From the NCBI GenBank assembly GCA_003991915.1, contig RQTK01000030.1, positions 274,627-338,626 of the forward strand: DNA of 64,000 nucleotides. The letters are read 5' to 3'. Positions 1 to 12,811 of this stretch are shown piece after piece. A program made the position numbers and the translations under genes. The DNA is from Elysia chlorotica. Taxonomy: Eukaryota; Mollusca; Gastropoda; Plakobranchidae. Numbering within the stretch: position 1 is the first letter of the stretch; each line of letters starts with the position of its first letter. The notes below the pieces were generated by a model. The model did not search any database, was not told where the DNA came from, and worked only from the letters and a program-made list of their open reading frames with translations.

Positions 1-264
1 CAAAAACTGTGTGTCACTGCAAAAACTTATGTCACTGTCACTGTGTGTGTCACTACAAAAACTTAATGTCACTGTCACTATGTGTGTCACTACAAAAACT
101 TAATGTCACTGTCACTGTTTGTGTGTCACTGCAAAAACTTAATGTCACTGACACTTCGTGTGTCACTGCAAAAACTTAATGTCACTGGCACTTTGTGTGT
201 CACTGCAAAAACTTAATGTCACTGACACTTCGTGTGTCACTGCAAAAACTTAATGTCACTGTCA
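1..264. repeat. 37-bp tandem repeat (satellite), about 7 copies
   Basis: A unit of about 37 bp recurs about seven times from the window edge. Each unit has a GTCACT-GCAAAAACTTAAT half followed by a GTCACTGTCACT-GTGTGT half; clear unit starts lie at 51 and 88. Copies differ by single substitutions (TCACTG/GACACT/GGCACT variants) and one short indel, so the array is old. It continues beyond the left edge of the window. No coding potential was seen. Confidence 0.9.
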
Positions 265-275
265 CTGTGTATCAG

Positions 276-1450
276 AGAAGCAGAACCTGGACACTGCCAT
301 CTCGAAGTTAGATGACATAATACAAAGCTGCCTACGGCGTGTTGGTCAATGTATTCAGAGAGAAGCAGAACATGTTCGTGGATTTTACTAACTATTCTTA
401 TTCTAATTTTTTTAAAGTAACAAGTTCATTTCAATATAAATCAAAAGTTGTGTGTGAGTAAAGAGTGTGTTCGCGCCAGACATAGAGAAACAAAAGAGAC
501 TTAACAAAACTATAATGAATAAAAAAGAACTTGAGAATACTATGTAAAACAACGTAAAACTAGTTTTAACTTCTGCAATGATTTATTTCTTTCAAATGTC
601 ACGTTACATGCAATACAAATACAAATACAACATTAAGGTTCATTAAGACAGTGCATACTTGATAGAGCATTTATTTGAAATGGCATAGATTTGTGTAAGT
701 AACATTTGAAATGGCATAGATTTGTGTAAGTAACTATAAGTCATCATGGTTAACATTTGAAACTTTAACAACATCCTGACGATCATACTTGAATTGGATA
801 TCAATAACACCTTCGTCTTGATCAACATCAACATTGGATGTAGCAATAGAGCAAACAACTACGCCCGAGTTTTCCGTCTCACACTCGCTCCGTGTCACAG
901 CGGGTGAAGACATAGAAACTTCTAACTTAAAGCAAGAGGCACACACAAGTTAAGGCAAAAAAACAAACAAAAAACATGAAAAAAAAACAAACAAGAACGA
1001 CAACAACAAAGCAAATAAAAAAGCAAAAATTACACCTTCATATACAATAATATAACAATTTTGAAAAAAAGATTCATTGGAAAAACAAAACATAACAAAA
1101 ACAAGCATTAAAAAACTGTCATCAGATTGAAATATCCCACCCAAAAAAAAATCGTTTAAAAAAAAGAAAACAAAATTTAATACTTTGAAAAAAAAAAGCA
1201 AAAAGATGTTTATCTCAATATATTGTATTATTATTTGTTACTTTATTTCAATATATTATTTTTTCGCATCTTTATTTAAAAAAAAAAATGCTTATAGGAT
1301 CTCATTCTCTTCAATTGAAATTTGGTCTCACAGAAGAAAAAAACAAGCTACAATTATATATAAAAAATAAATGGTGTGGATTTTTATATAGAAGTTAAAA
1401 AGCGAAAAACAATATAAAAAAAATCCAAGTATATGCGTACATTAACACTA
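276..1450. other. No gene seen; AT-rich DNA
   Basis: AT-rich sequence with many A-runs (especially 950-1200 and 1270-1375). The open frames here are low-complexity products of A/T runs. A short direct repeat of 'atttgaaatggcatagatttgtgtaag' type lies at about 672-731. I see no recognisable protein, RNA or mobile element. Confidence 0.6.
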
Positions 1451-1453
1451 TTT

Positions 1454-2194
1454 AATAATAATAATAATAATAATTCACTTATAAAGCGCCAAAATCCACA
1501 GTAGTGCTCTATGGCGCTTAACATTAATAAAAAACACTCACATACTATCTGAACACACACACACACACACACACATTCTATCTATGAATCCCAGAGATAC
1601 CACAACATCGTCCTAAGTAAATGCTTTTCTAAACAAGAACGTTTTTAGTTTTGACTTGAAATGGTCCAAAGATGGTGACTGTTTAATTTCTACATCCAAC
1701 ACATTCCAAAGCTTTGGAGCACAGATGGAAAAGGCTCTTTCCCCAAGTAAAGTTCTTGATCTTGGAATAACAAGTTGATTGGCAGTTGCAGATCTCAAAC
1801 TGCGAGATGGTATATATTTTTCAATGAGCTCTGACAGATAACAGGGTGAGCTCTGATTCAAACATCTAAATACCAAGCAGAGAATCTTGAAATGAATCCG
1901 TTCTTTTATTGGCAGCCAGTGTAGTTTTTGTAAAATTTCATGAATGTGATCTGCTTGTTTACTCAGTGTTATAAGTCTGGCTGCTTTATTTTGGATTTTC
2001 TGAATTCTCTTCATAGTGATATCAGGAATTCCAAAAAGAAGAGAGTTGCAATAATTGAGATGACTTAAAATGAAAGCGTTGACAAGAATTTTGGCAGTAT
2101 TTCCATCAATAAATTTTCTTATTTTCCCTAAATTTCGAAGATGATAATGCATTGTTTGACCATAGGCAAGCGGGTCTAAAAAAAAAAAAGACAC
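1454..2194 (-). mobile_element. 5'-truncated LINE 3' end (CR1/L2 group), reverse transcriptase C-terminus
   Basis: The - strand frame 2194-1613 encodes the region downstream of the reverse transcriptase domain of a non-LTR retrotransposon. It includes a YGQTMHYHLRNLGKIRKFID-type start, AFILSHLNYCNSLLFGIP, a KIQNKAARLI stretch, LHWLPIKERIHFKILCLVF and PSRSLRSA. These are typical of CR1/L2/Daphne-group LINEs. The ORF ends at 1613 and is followed by a 3' UTR with the hairpin-like TAAGCGCC...GGCGCTTTATAA pair (about 1486-1521). It terminates in a (TTA)n tail at 1474-1454, the usual tail type of this group. The 5' part of the element is missing, as in ordinary truncated insertions. The surviving frame has no stops, so the insertion is fairly young. 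The group name rests on motif memory. Confidence 0.88.
1553..1574. repeat. (AC)n microsatellite
   Basis: Eleven AC dinucleotides inside the 3' UTR of the neighbouring LINE fragment. Confidence 0.9.
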
Positions 2195-2750
2195 CCACTC
2201 AACAATCCATTAAAAAAAACTATTCAACTGTACAGCAAATATAGGCCAAATGGTTCAGAAGAAAGCAACCGCAAGGTTTGAAAACCATGAATGTTGCGCA
2301 GCGCATTACTCGACATACAATGCTCGTAAGTACAACGTCGCGGTAGCTTACAATTCATCGTAAGCTTTCAGCTTCTTATTCGCCTACTGGTACCTTAAGA
2401 TGAGTCGTAAGCTTGCCACAGCGTTTTACTTACGACCCCTAGACTCTAGCAGTAATATGTTTTCTAAAGACGTGATAGTTGCTTTCAAAAACCGGTTTGG
2501 TCCGAACGAGATATTTTGTCACGTTTCACTTCATTTTAAAGCAGGCCAAAATCTACGAATACCGACACTCTGTCATCCAATGTAAAAAAAAAAAAAAACT
2601 AAAAGTACACCATGTCCTATTTTCATTTTGAAACGGTTGGCAATCACGTCTGCATTCTGTTTTACATTTCTATAACTTTTCGAGTAAGCCCATAGCGTGC
2701 ATCACAGATGTTCTACTATGACATGTTTTACCTTTTATAACTGTTGACTG
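2195..2750. other. No gene seen
   Basis: Mixed-composition DNA with one short open frame (2400-2585) that matches nothing I recognise. A-run at about 2583-2598. No splice-bounded exon is supported. Confidence 0.5.
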
Positions 2751-2752
2751 TT

Positions 2753-2755
<3 letters not shown>

Positions 2756-2807
<52 letters not shown>

Positions 2808-2938
2808 AGAGAGACAGACAGAGAAGAAGAGATAAGAGAGAGAGAGAGAAAGAGAGAAGAGAGAGATAGAGAGAGAGAAAGAGAGATAGAGAGACAGAGA
2901 GAGAGATAGACAGACAGAGAGAGAGACATAGAGAGGGG
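2756..2938. repeat. (GA)n microsatellite, pure then degenerate
   Basis: Pure GA repeat to 2806, continuing as GA/GACA/GATA-interrupted sequence to about 2938. Open frames across it on the - strand are artefacts of the repeat (Leu-Ser runs). Confidence 0.95.
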
Positions 2939-3167
2939 AGGTTGGGGTATATAATTTTTCATGGTGACATATTGGTAAATCCAGCAACCCAAATTGTCAT
3001 TGTGGAATATAAATTATGATTTATCGTATTTTATCATATCATTATCATTATATTACAACGGAGATGCACTGAAATCCAAGCTTCACAAAGAATTTGATAC
3101 CAGCATGTCCACAAATAAACAGTATATGTGATTGTTAACAATGTCATGCGCATGAATTTGACAGTGT

Positions 3168-3324
3168 ACTTGAGTTGGTTTAACGTTCAACGTCAGCACT
3201 ATATAGGCTATATTGTGGACGAACCATAAGAATGACGTCTGACACTTTTTTGTGCTGCCACACGGTACACACGAGATAGGGGGCGGGGGGTATACCATGA
3301 CTTCTGTCTCAGCCGATCACAATC
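3168..3324 (-). mobile_element. SINE copy, body only (5' truncated)
   Basis: The - strand carries the body of the SINE family described at 30643-30900: the GGCTGAGACAGAAGTCATGG core, TGTGTGGCAGCAC-like segment, CACAATATAGCCTATATAGTGCTGA and the CGTTNAACNAACTCAA end. The tRNA-like head is missing. The GGGGGCGGGGGG block at about 3281-3290 is a local expansion. Confidence 0.8.
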
Positions 3325-3541
3325 ATGCGCATGAAAGTACTGATGTGTGAAATAAACTATTCGTATGTTATCACTCTTCATTGTTAAAGTTTTTTTTGTT
3401 AAATGTTTTTTTTTATTTGAAGGGGATTTGTCCAAACACAAAACCTACATTCTTAGTGTATAAATTTTCGCCTGTAGTGTCAGATGACTGTCAAAAAGAG
3501 ATAGAAAAAGGAAAGAGGAAGGAGAGACAGAGAGAGTGTGC

Positions 3542-3649
<108 letters not shown>

Positions 3650-3979
3650 CAGATGATATAAAAACAGCTTGTAAACAACCCGATAACAAAAGGGTGAGAC
3701 GCTTAATCTTCTGATACATGTACGGTAACCATGCGTAACTTGATATATCAGGTAAAAGCTTAAATTACTCCTGGGATACAAGCTACGTTGACACAGGTTT
3801 TCCAAATGTTTTTTTCTGAACAAAATGGGCTTCAGAGACGTAATAAGATTTGGAACAAAATATTCCACCACAGCAAGACACACCAAACAATCGTAGGGTG
3901 AAACTGCTAAGAAACATCACATGAAAGTGATAGACCCTTCGTGTCATACTTTGCTGTTTACGAGATAGATACAACAAAG

Positions 3980-5530
3980 CTTACAAAAATATTAATAACA
4001 ACAATTGCCATAAAGTTATTTGTTAAAAGACGTGATTTTTTCCTACCGCGAAAAATGTCTGACAAAAAGATTAATTTTTAGATCATAGTGTATCATTTCG
4101 AAGGGTCAAAGTATAATTAAACAACCGTAGAAAACATTAATCTGAGGAGAAAAATGAGTTAAATCTAGTTTCACTTAGTTGCGTCAACGAACGCAGCGTG
4201 AGAGAAGATTTTATATTGTCAAATAACCATATTTGTCGATGTAATCTTTAAATCCCTTCCCGAGCCAAAACGAGAACATGGTAATTCACTTTCATGACTT
4301 TTTGATCAGCTTTCCTAAGCTTTGAAATATAATTGTATCACGTATTCACTGGTCTGAACCTACCTGGTGCTCATAAGCAAGCAAGATCTAATCCAATCAG
4401 AAACCTCGAACTAAACAAGTCAAGCCGTTAGCTTGCAACGCCTGGGTCGAGATCTTGAAATAGACTGGACCTGCATGCTCAAAACTCAAGTGCGTCGCCT
4501 ACAAGTTCAAGGAAAATTGTCACCCTCGATGGCAGACAAAAATAACAGGAGGGAATATGAGCATGAGAGGGGGAAGCAGCGAGGAGAGGAAAAAACACCG
4601 ATGAGAAACAGGAATACGTTTAGTTTAGGCTGCGGACATAAACAAACAGTCAACACACTGTCAGGTCGACATTCGGACCCACTGGCCTCAAAAGTAATTA
4701 GATCTAGCCCCAAGCCATAAAGACCTAAGAGGTTAGGGTCACTGGGGGTTCAGTTGAATTGGCTTACTACGTAATTTTATGGCCTTGGCAGGAGATAAAA
4801 AATGAGCCGAGTGGAGCACTTTCGTCAACACGAAAATTAGCTCACCATTCCCGCCCCGCCCAACTTTCCCCTTTTCCGCCTTCAAGTTCAAGTGTGTATT
4901 GTGGTACAATAAATTTATATACATGCGTGTTGTGACGAGTGACCGCAGACAAAATAAATTACATGGGAACACCCATTCCTTTTAAAAGCGACTTTAATTT
5001 ATTTATTAGATGTGTTTGTGTGCATGTGTGGGGGCTTGTGTGTAAAAGTACAAGAGAGATAAACAAAAAGGTGTGGGTGGGGTGGGAGAGCACATAATAA
5101 TAGCGACCATTAGTTTATTCTATGGTCTGTGGCATTCGCTGAATTTAACAAAATGTAAGGATATGATACTTTTGGACAAGAACAAGTTCATGGGCTGTGA
5201 ATCAAACAGCTTGACTAGGAAAGTCTAGTAACAGGGCGATTATCTAAATTCACTGTGATAGATAAACAATGAGACAAAAAATGTTTTATCTGTTACATTT
5301 ACATCAACCTAAAGTAAATAAGTAGCCAAAGAAGGTTTCTATTTGTTAAATCTTTGATAAGAACTACAAATTTGAAACATAAGGTAGAAACGATAAATCC
5401 TGCCACTGCTATGATACCTGCTGAGCGAATAACTAACTGGGGCAATGCTGAAACACGTTTACGTAACCGCAAGGTAATAATCCGAGTGATAAAACGGCAT
5501 GTCAAATTCGAATTTGCATTCCACACAGGA
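3980..5530. other. No gene recognised
   Basis: Unique DNA. A 95-codon open frame at 4433-4720 (+) is polar and arginine-rich but has no family resemblance I know and no supporting splice context. The rest is AT-rich with no repeat longer than a few units. Confidence 0.45.
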
Positions 5531-5599
5531 GATTAATGGTAATCGCAGTGATATTGTTTCGGATGTAGCACGAGTATTTTAAATGTTAAATTAGCAGGG

Positions 5600-5757
5600 G
5601 AGAAAAGGGGAAAGCGACGGTGATAGTCAAATAGGGGAACGGAGACAGACAGGCAAAGGTCATGGTACAAGGGGGGGGGGGGGGGGAAGCGACGGTGATA
5701 GTCGACTTTCGAATTTTGAGACCAAGAGACAAGGGGAACGGAGACAGACAGGCAGAA
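5600..5757. repeat. Imperfect tandem duplication around a poly-G run
   Basis: The block GAAGCGACGGTGATAGTC followed by GGGGAACGGAGACAGACAGGCA occurs twice, at about 5606-5657 and about 5687-5757, separated by G16 at 5671-5686. Local duplication; no coding meaning seen. Confidence 0.85.
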
Positions 5758-5759
5758 AA

Positions 5760-8700
5760 TCACTTCGCATAATTATCCTGATCAACATAATTGAGCGAAT
5801 GCATCTTAATCTAACTTATTGTAACGCCCCAACAGTGCGTAACACTATGCAGAAAATTCTAAGGTTACAGACCTATATTCAAAATCTGACAATCGCAGGC
5901 TATTTCAAAACACCGAGAAAAGCCGAAGGAAATAACATGGAAATTTTAATACACCCATTAATCATTGGGACGGGAATGTTCATAAGGAATTAGCCTATTT
6001 TTTGTCATTTCAGTTATGGACGGACTAGGGGGTGCACCTTATTTGTTGAAGTTAAAGATTAAAATGGGCTACAACTATCTTTGGTAAAATAATAGGAAAC
6101 TGGATAAGACACGAAAGAAAGACGCAATAATGTACAAGTACTAGATCACCTTCTTACATTTTCACCAAAAGTTGTTTTCGAACAAGTTTAAAACAATTTA
6201 TCAGATAACATGACACTCTTCTGTGTTGGTCCTGTGCAACATTTGTATACAGGAATATCCCCGGATATTGTAAGACTGAAATTCTATCAAATTAGCGGTA
6301 ATTTGTCGCATAGGATGCACGGATGTGCCTAAAACGCCATTCCCCGATATTGAAAGAGTAACGTTTCAATTTACACGGTGACACCCATAAATGCAGCCAC
6401 GCACAAAATTATCAGGATGGATAATGTAAATTCTATTTTAAAAGTAACAAAAAAGTGAAAAGAAAGAAAAAGAAAAAGAGGAGTTCAGTTGAATGACAAA
6501 GGCTATGTTTCGGTGTTTTTCCGTCTTTGCATCCTTTTAAAATGTGTTGACTGCCCACATCAAAAGGAGACTGAATGAATAGGTGATGGACAAAATGTAA
6601 ATTCTATTTTAAAAGAAAAACTAAGAAAACTGTGCAACCTCACACACAAAAACACAAAAAAAACCACTGCAACTCATAAACATTAAATCGTATTTTCGAT
6701 TATTCCACCGTGACTTTAAAGTATTTTTTTTAAATGGCAGCCAGGCACTTTTGTAGTAATTGAATAATAAGAGTGGCGTATGGATATTAAAATTGTGGCA
6801 TTTATTGTGAAAGAGTGGGTGCTTGTGTCATTTTGGATGACGCTGAATTCATTCCCCGTCGAATGAGAAACTTCTGCCTGCGCCAATGAGGGCAAAAATA
6901 ACTTGGTCCTGATATATGATATCTCATACCAGGTCAACCCTCCAATAATTAATTTGGCATATTTTTCCTTCTCCTGGATCTTGATAAGTGGGCCGGGGTC
7001 TCACTAACTATTATTATTATACTGCTCACAGGCTCTGCCCTGATAACATGGGGCGAGTAATTACCAATTAGAGGAAACAAAAATTATCATAAACCCAGGA
7101 CTGGCACTGCACACATAAGTGCCACCTGGTGATTGTTTCCTCCAGCATAGTATAGGGATCCACAGGAGATAGTGCATTGGTTTTAAAATACATTTTCGTA
7201 TGTTGACAATATCCTAAGCAGTTTATAGTGTAAACAATGCTTTAAAATGTGTGGAATGTGACCCGCGATTAAAATTTGTGCTGAGACTGCAAGCACAATG
7301 CAGTGACGGTAAACCGGATTCGCGTATGACTGTTATACGTAGTCTAAAGAGATATTGTCATTTTCTTCATAACCGATAAACCAATGTTGTTTTGCTGATA
7401 TGTCAAAAATCCCCATGCATGAATCTTTTAGAAGACTTGGGGTGTCATATGTGGGAGCCTTCACATCGCTATATAGGGTCTCTACGCTCTAGTCTTACGC
7501 TTATGCCCAAGACTACCCGTTTCCACGCCTGAACTGCAGGGTTGATGTGGCATGTTCGTAAGTTATGCATGCCATCAAAGAGGCTAGGACGTATGGCTCA
7601 AATGTGTATTAACCCTTTCAAAATGTTAACGCCAATATATCGGCCCATTGGATATGAGCAAATACATAGGGAAGTTCTTAAAAGGTTAAAATGTAGTGCA
7701 GGTTCACCTTACATGCTAGTGTTACGTAAACAATGGTGGTTTTCTTGCCCTTCTTTTTTCTTTTTATCTTACTTTAATTTTCTGGGCTTATTAATCATTA
7801 CATTAGTCTAGAACTAGAAGTAGAAGGCCGTGCCAGAATTTAAATAAATCGCAAAGAAATTTCAACAAGATAAGCTCGAATGTACCAAGCCCCTTTAACC
7901 TAACTTGTATAGTTGTAATCTTATGCAGCGATAAAAAAAAAAAAAGAAACCAATAACAATTTTACAAAGTATAATGCGCAAATGATAACGAGAAATAAAA
8001 AATGCTGAATATATTTTAAAGCATTGGAATTCAAACTAGAGAAGATCTTGGAAACGCCACGCCCGAGGTTGCATGGCACTAATGGGTCTTAATTTAAATC
8101 AGAGAAGCACATACAAACACACACAAATAATTTTTAAAACAAAATTAACGCACAATAAGATACTAAATTTGTTTCAAAAGTCATTTAAGAGCTTTATTGT
8201 CTTTTAAAATAGTGATAAATTTGGTACTTAACTGTCATTTTCAAAGGTGCTAAAAACTATTTTTAAAAATATTCAAGGGTTATTTTATCTTTAAAAATCA
8301 AGATAACGGCGGAAGTAAACTGTCAGTTACGTTCTTTAACTTGATAGAAACCTTAAGACTTTTAAACATTGCTAGTATAGTAACGTGTGAAAGTGGCAGA
8401 AAATGTACAAAATATTCAGTGGTCACACTTATTATTGTCGAGCAGAGTGGACCATGATTTTCTCATTAAATAGATAAATAAATGTAAATGATGTAATCAT
8501 TAAGCAAAGCAAGTAAGATCGGCTTATTATGAGAAGAAACACAACTTTTAAAAGTGGAGTCAGAAGACTGAAGTGGTGATAGTACAATCATGGATTACTA
8601 TAGTAGCCCTTGAGTACAATGTATACTATTATTTGCGGTAGGTACTCTCCACAGCCTGACGCAGCCTACGTTTTAAAATATCCTGTACCTCAGACACAAT

Positions 8701-8858
8701 TCAGGATGTCTCTGGCTTTCAGTCAATATACAGGTACTTCAGAATCAAATCACAAGGAGCACAAGTCGCTCAATACATCGTTTTAAATTATAAAATTTCC
8801 TACAACGTAGGCTCGGAACACAGAGACGGTGACATAAAAAAATGAACTCCGTCTGATC
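5760..8858. other. No gene recognised; one hairpin
   Basis: AT-rich unique DNA with only short open frames (for example 5799-5993, 7542-7811) that do not resemble known proteins. A 22-bp direct repeat of AATGTAAATTCTATTTTAAA type occurs at about 6424 and 6594. A nested hairpin lies at 7071-7142 (see findings). Confidence 0.45.
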
Positions 8859-8859
8859 T

Positions 8860-8860
<1 letters not shown>

Positions 8861-8894
<34 letters not shown>
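8861..8894. repeat. (GTT)n microsatellite
   Basis: About eleven TTG units; the threonine run in the - strand frame across it is an artefact. Confidence 0.95.
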
Positions 8895-8895
<1 letters not shown>

Positions 8896-9077
8896 TTCGT
8901 TTTTCTAGCCCTTTTCTGTTGCCCTCGTATAGTTTTTGAAAAATACCAGATCCAAAATAAGAAAGAGGTGGATTATTCATTGTCACGCATCGATGATTGA
9001 TTACTAAACTATTATAATAGGAGTAAGGAGAGAGGCTATCGCAAATAAAAGCATTGTGCCACTACCTATGTCTCAAA

Positions 9078-9318
9078 ACAAGTTGAGTTGAGTTGGTGTA
9101 CTGTCAACCATCAGCATTATTATACGGACCCCAAGACTGACGTCTGAAATTTGTATGTGCTGCCACACACGAGACAGGGCGTGGATACCATGACTCCTGT
9201 CTCAGCCAGTCACACTAAACTGACACCGACCTAACCAGTAGGGAGCGGAATCGCCAGGACTCGAACCACGGACCTTTTGCGTCGGAAGCCGATGTTCTAC
9301 CCCAGGGCCACCCCCTCC
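9078..9318 (-). mobile_element. SINE, full length, tRNA-derived
   Basis: Full-length - strand member of the family described at 30643-30900. The head carries a box A-like GTGGCCCTGGGGTAGAACAT and a box B-like GGTCCGTGGTTCGAGTCC; the shared body follows (GGTCGGTGTCAG, GGCTGAGACAGGAGTCATGG, TGTGTGGCAGCACATACAAA). It ends in AACTCAACTCAACT at 9096-9080. The poly-C run at 9330-9355 sits directly beside the head. A tRNA search could misreport the head as a tRNA. Confidence 0.88.
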
Positions 9319-9329
9319 AAAGCAAAGCT

Positions 9330-9355
9330 CCCCCCCCCCCCCCCCCCCCCCCCCC
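9330..9355. repeat. Poly-C run
   Basis: 26 consecutive C bases next to a SINE head. Length is probably uncertain in the assembly. Confidence 0.9.
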
Positions 9356-9521
9356 AAATAAAAAAACAAGTTAGTTTTTAAAAAGTACAGTACAGATAAA
9401 GCATGGGACTTCCTATGTAATAGGCTAATCATGAGAAGCTGATAAACAAAATCGTTCGATCCGATATTATACTACCTTGCGATTTCGCTTTATTTTTGTT
9501 TTGTTTACTAGTGCAGGCCGT

Positions 9522-9659
9522 ATGTCAGACAAGAAAGCGCCAGGAAAGGCAGCAAATTTTGCCTACCAAGTCCAACAACAACGTTGCTTTCTGTTTGCAG
9601 AGTGTAAGCTTTATGGTAGACCTTTCTTCCGGCCCACATGTGCTTATGCTCATTAGCCT
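9522..9659 (+). other. Short ORF of unknown status (45 aa)
   Basis: An ATG frame begins MSDKKAPGKAANFAYQVQQQ and ends ...GRPFFRPTCAYAH. It starts within the region after a CTAGTGCAG acceptor-like site, and composition is less AT-rich than around it. The start looks protein-like (Met-Ser-Asp-Lys-Lys), but I recognise no family and see no partner exons. It may be chance, or one exon of an unresolved gene. Confidence 0.15.
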
Positions 9660-9719
9660 AGATAGGACAAGACAGTGCGCTTCAGTCGAATGCGCCGCTT
9701 AAATAATTCTCCGAGTGAT

Positions 9720-12698
9720 ACACGTACCACTATTTCTGTCTGGCACTCAATGTCTTATGCTTCCCCACACCACATTCTGCACACCAACGCGCTCGGGAGG
9801 GTTTCACATAATATTCTCTGCCTGGCCTCAAAGTCTGATACATAACCTAGCGGTGGAGATCGATAATCGATGGGGATGTTGATCCATAGCGCGCGCTAGA
9901 AAGAGAGAGAGAGTCGGTGTTCGCCTATGACCTCATCCCACGCCACAACTGAACGTCAATGAAAAGTGACTAAAAGGATGATTTAAAGTGATTCAATATG
10001 CACGCTGAAAAGAATGAATCACTCGAAGCTTACTACAGACATGCAGCGAACTGAAACGATGTCGTTAAAAGTAGTTAGACCGCTAAAAGTAGTAAGACAA
10101 AGTGACAAGTCAGTAAGAGAGACTGAGATGTCCGGGAATAGCGGGGTTTTTCGGTCTTGAAGGTTACAGGACGTGCAGCTCTTTATTAATAAATCCACAA
10201 AGTGGTATCATCATACATGAATGACAACAGAGCTTTTGGGCTGAGCGTGTATTGTGTCCGGGACTGCTACAGCGCTTCCCATTGCACTTCAGTTGAAGAG
10301 GTTGCCTTTACATTTGGAGTGTACATTAACAAGGGAAAAACCAAGAGGTGACACATTGTTTCCTATAAAAATGAAATACTCGTGATTATATTGGAAGACT
10401 TATACTTTTGATAAAACCACTTGCGCGGGTAGCATAATTACTTATTGTATACTATGAAAATATTCTTACTACCACAAAGCCCCATCACATCGATCAGTAT
10501 ATACTATTTTTCTTTTTCCAAATCCTTTTCTGATGAACAAATATGGGTGAAAATAATATAACTATCGTGGACATGCATAAATTTAAGAGCAAAAGAGAGT
10601 AACACAAAGGAGCTCTGCACTTGAGCAATTGAATATTAAGTGTACAACTCATATGAAGCAATGAGTACAATTACCTCTAATTGGGCATTTATTACAACCG
10701 TATGACAGCAAACAGCTAGAACGTCACTTAATTGCTTCCTCAATTAATATTATATTATGCTGTTTCCAATTACAATGTTTGGGTACACTTATACACGGGC
10801 TATAATTTTATAAATAGCGTATGTATTACAATTTTGGCGGTTGTCAGTAATGGATCACTTATAATAATAGTTCAAATGTTGGTGAAATCCAATTACAAAA
10901 ATATGTAAGCTTGCAGTAACAAACCTTTTTTTTTTTTTACAACCTGTTAACTACAACATACTGCATATAATTATACAGTTCCCAGTTTCCATAAAACTAG
11001 TGACAGAAATGAGGGCAGTGTCACAAGTTTAGTGATCTTTTGCAATAGAACAACATTAGCATCTATAGGTTATTTCTTAGCTTTATGTAGACATCATTGA
11101 AATGTTTCTTACTTTGACTTTTTTTTTAAACACAATGAATACACATTGTAATCAATAGATGTACATAAATTGTGAGTTAGCCTGAAAATCATGATGTATT
11201 GGTGGTGGGGAGGGGAAGGTAGGTACAAAATGTGAAACCTCTTCAAGAGGCTCTTGTGCAAGTTATATATCTCAAAAAAGAATTATAACATTAACAGGGT
11301 GATAAATATGAAATTTTTCTTTCTGGGGCTCTAACTCACACAACTCTAGTCAACACTAATTTGCTTGAATTGCCACATCAAGTGATTTGTTCCAGGATAA
11401 CATTGAACACATTAAAAGTTACAAAGAATAAGACGAATTACAAATTAAATACTGATTCACAGTTTTAAAAAATACTTGTCTAGAATTTATATATTATATT
11501 GCAATCTTAGAATTAGATATAACTCAAAAATACAGAATACTTTGGAGAAATGTTTTCTCTTCCATTGATCTTTCCCCTTGCAAATTAGAATGTACATTGA
11601 CATGTTCGAGGTCAGATTTGTTCGCACCCATAAGATGCATGATAAGATTTATAACACAAATCCTTACAATCAATGTAGGTGCATGCATGTGTGTAAGGGA
11701 TGTGTGTACTGATAAAAATATTTTGTTCTAAATGGTGCACTTTAAATCAGTTGACAATAAGAACTTTACATACTGTATTACAGTACATGTATTTGCAAAC
11801 AATTACACGTAAAACTAAATGTACCCAAAGGATGTTTCCCATTTTTATGGAATAATCAAGTTTATTTCGTAATCTTATCTTTTCTGATAATACAGCACAG
11901 CTGAAGTCAAGCTTCTAAATAACATACTATTTCAACTTCAAGATATTAAGTGTCATTGATCAGTTTAAAATCTATTATCAGCAATAGCACAGGTTTAACT
12001 AGGTCCCTGTATAAAAGGGAGGAAACAGGGATTTTACATGTATACATTTAATGCCTGTGTTGAATCAGTTGTAAAGTGGTTAAATCTTACAAGCAGTAAA
12101 ATGACAGCAAAGAAGCTATTTGAAAGCAAATTGTATTTTGTTTCCTACAGCCTTCATTAAGATTGATTTTAATAGTTATTTATACTACAGAATCTTTGAT
12201 GATAAATGGAAATCCCAATTCTACAGAAATGCCTTCAGTTTTTGTAATAATAATCATTAATGTCTCTTATAACATGAATTGATATTCAAAATTGAAAGGT
12301 GTTACTGAACAATGAAAATTATTTTATAAAATTTTAAATGCAACAAAATGTCACTGTCAAAGTTTTCAGACTTAGTTGCACTGTTAACAGGCCTGCCCAA
12401 TATTCCAATTGCAAATTAAAAATGATTAAAAAACTTAGAAAGGTGTCAAAATAATTGTTTTAAATGGTACATGTACATGTATTATATATGGTATCTCTAA
12501 ATCTGTCATTTTATGCTGCATTTGTGATTGTGATGTAAACTTCATCTATATCACACATTAAGTTTTGTTTCAGAAATTCATTAACGTTTTGGAGAGATAT
12601 TAAATAAAATTCATTGATGAAGTGCACTATCATAGCTTTGCACAGTTTACTTTACAACATGTGCTCTGAAATCGGCTGAGTTTAGATACACACTCGGT
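9720..12698. other. No gene recognised
   Basis: 9.8-10.3 kb is moderately GC-rich with scattered CG dinucleotides (GCGCGCGC at 9889) and could be a promoter area. 10.35-12.7 kb is a long, AT-rich, repeat-poor stretch without open frames, the kind of sequence seen in long introns or 3' UTRs. No exon can be supported. Confidence 0.4.
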
Positions 12699-12811
12699 GT
12701 AGAATGCACAAACATGGCGTAGCTCACGTCTCGTCATTTTATAAGCTTTAAATATTCTTATATATTGTTATAATGACAAGACGTAGGCTACGTCTCGTTT
12801 GTGCATTCTAC
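12699..12811. mobile_element. MITE-like element with terminal inverted repeats (113 bp)
   Basis: The left end GTAGAATGCACAAAC is the exact reverse complement of the right end GTTTGTGCATTCTAC. Inside, GGCGTAGCTCACGTCTCGTCATTTTA pairs imperfectly with TATAATGACAAGACGTAGGCTACGTCTC-type sequence, so almost the whole element folds into one hairpin around an AT-rich loop. No ORF. Class unknown. Confidence 0.75.

Noticed and set aside
1-264. CRISPR-like array (repeats at a regular 37-bp interval)
   Set aside because: The repeats are contiguous with no unique spacers, in a clearly eukaryotic window; it is a plain tandem repeat.
4433-4720. 95-codon ORF beginning MQRLGRDLEIDWTCML
   Set aside because: No recognisable family, no splice or promoter context; cannot be separated from chance.
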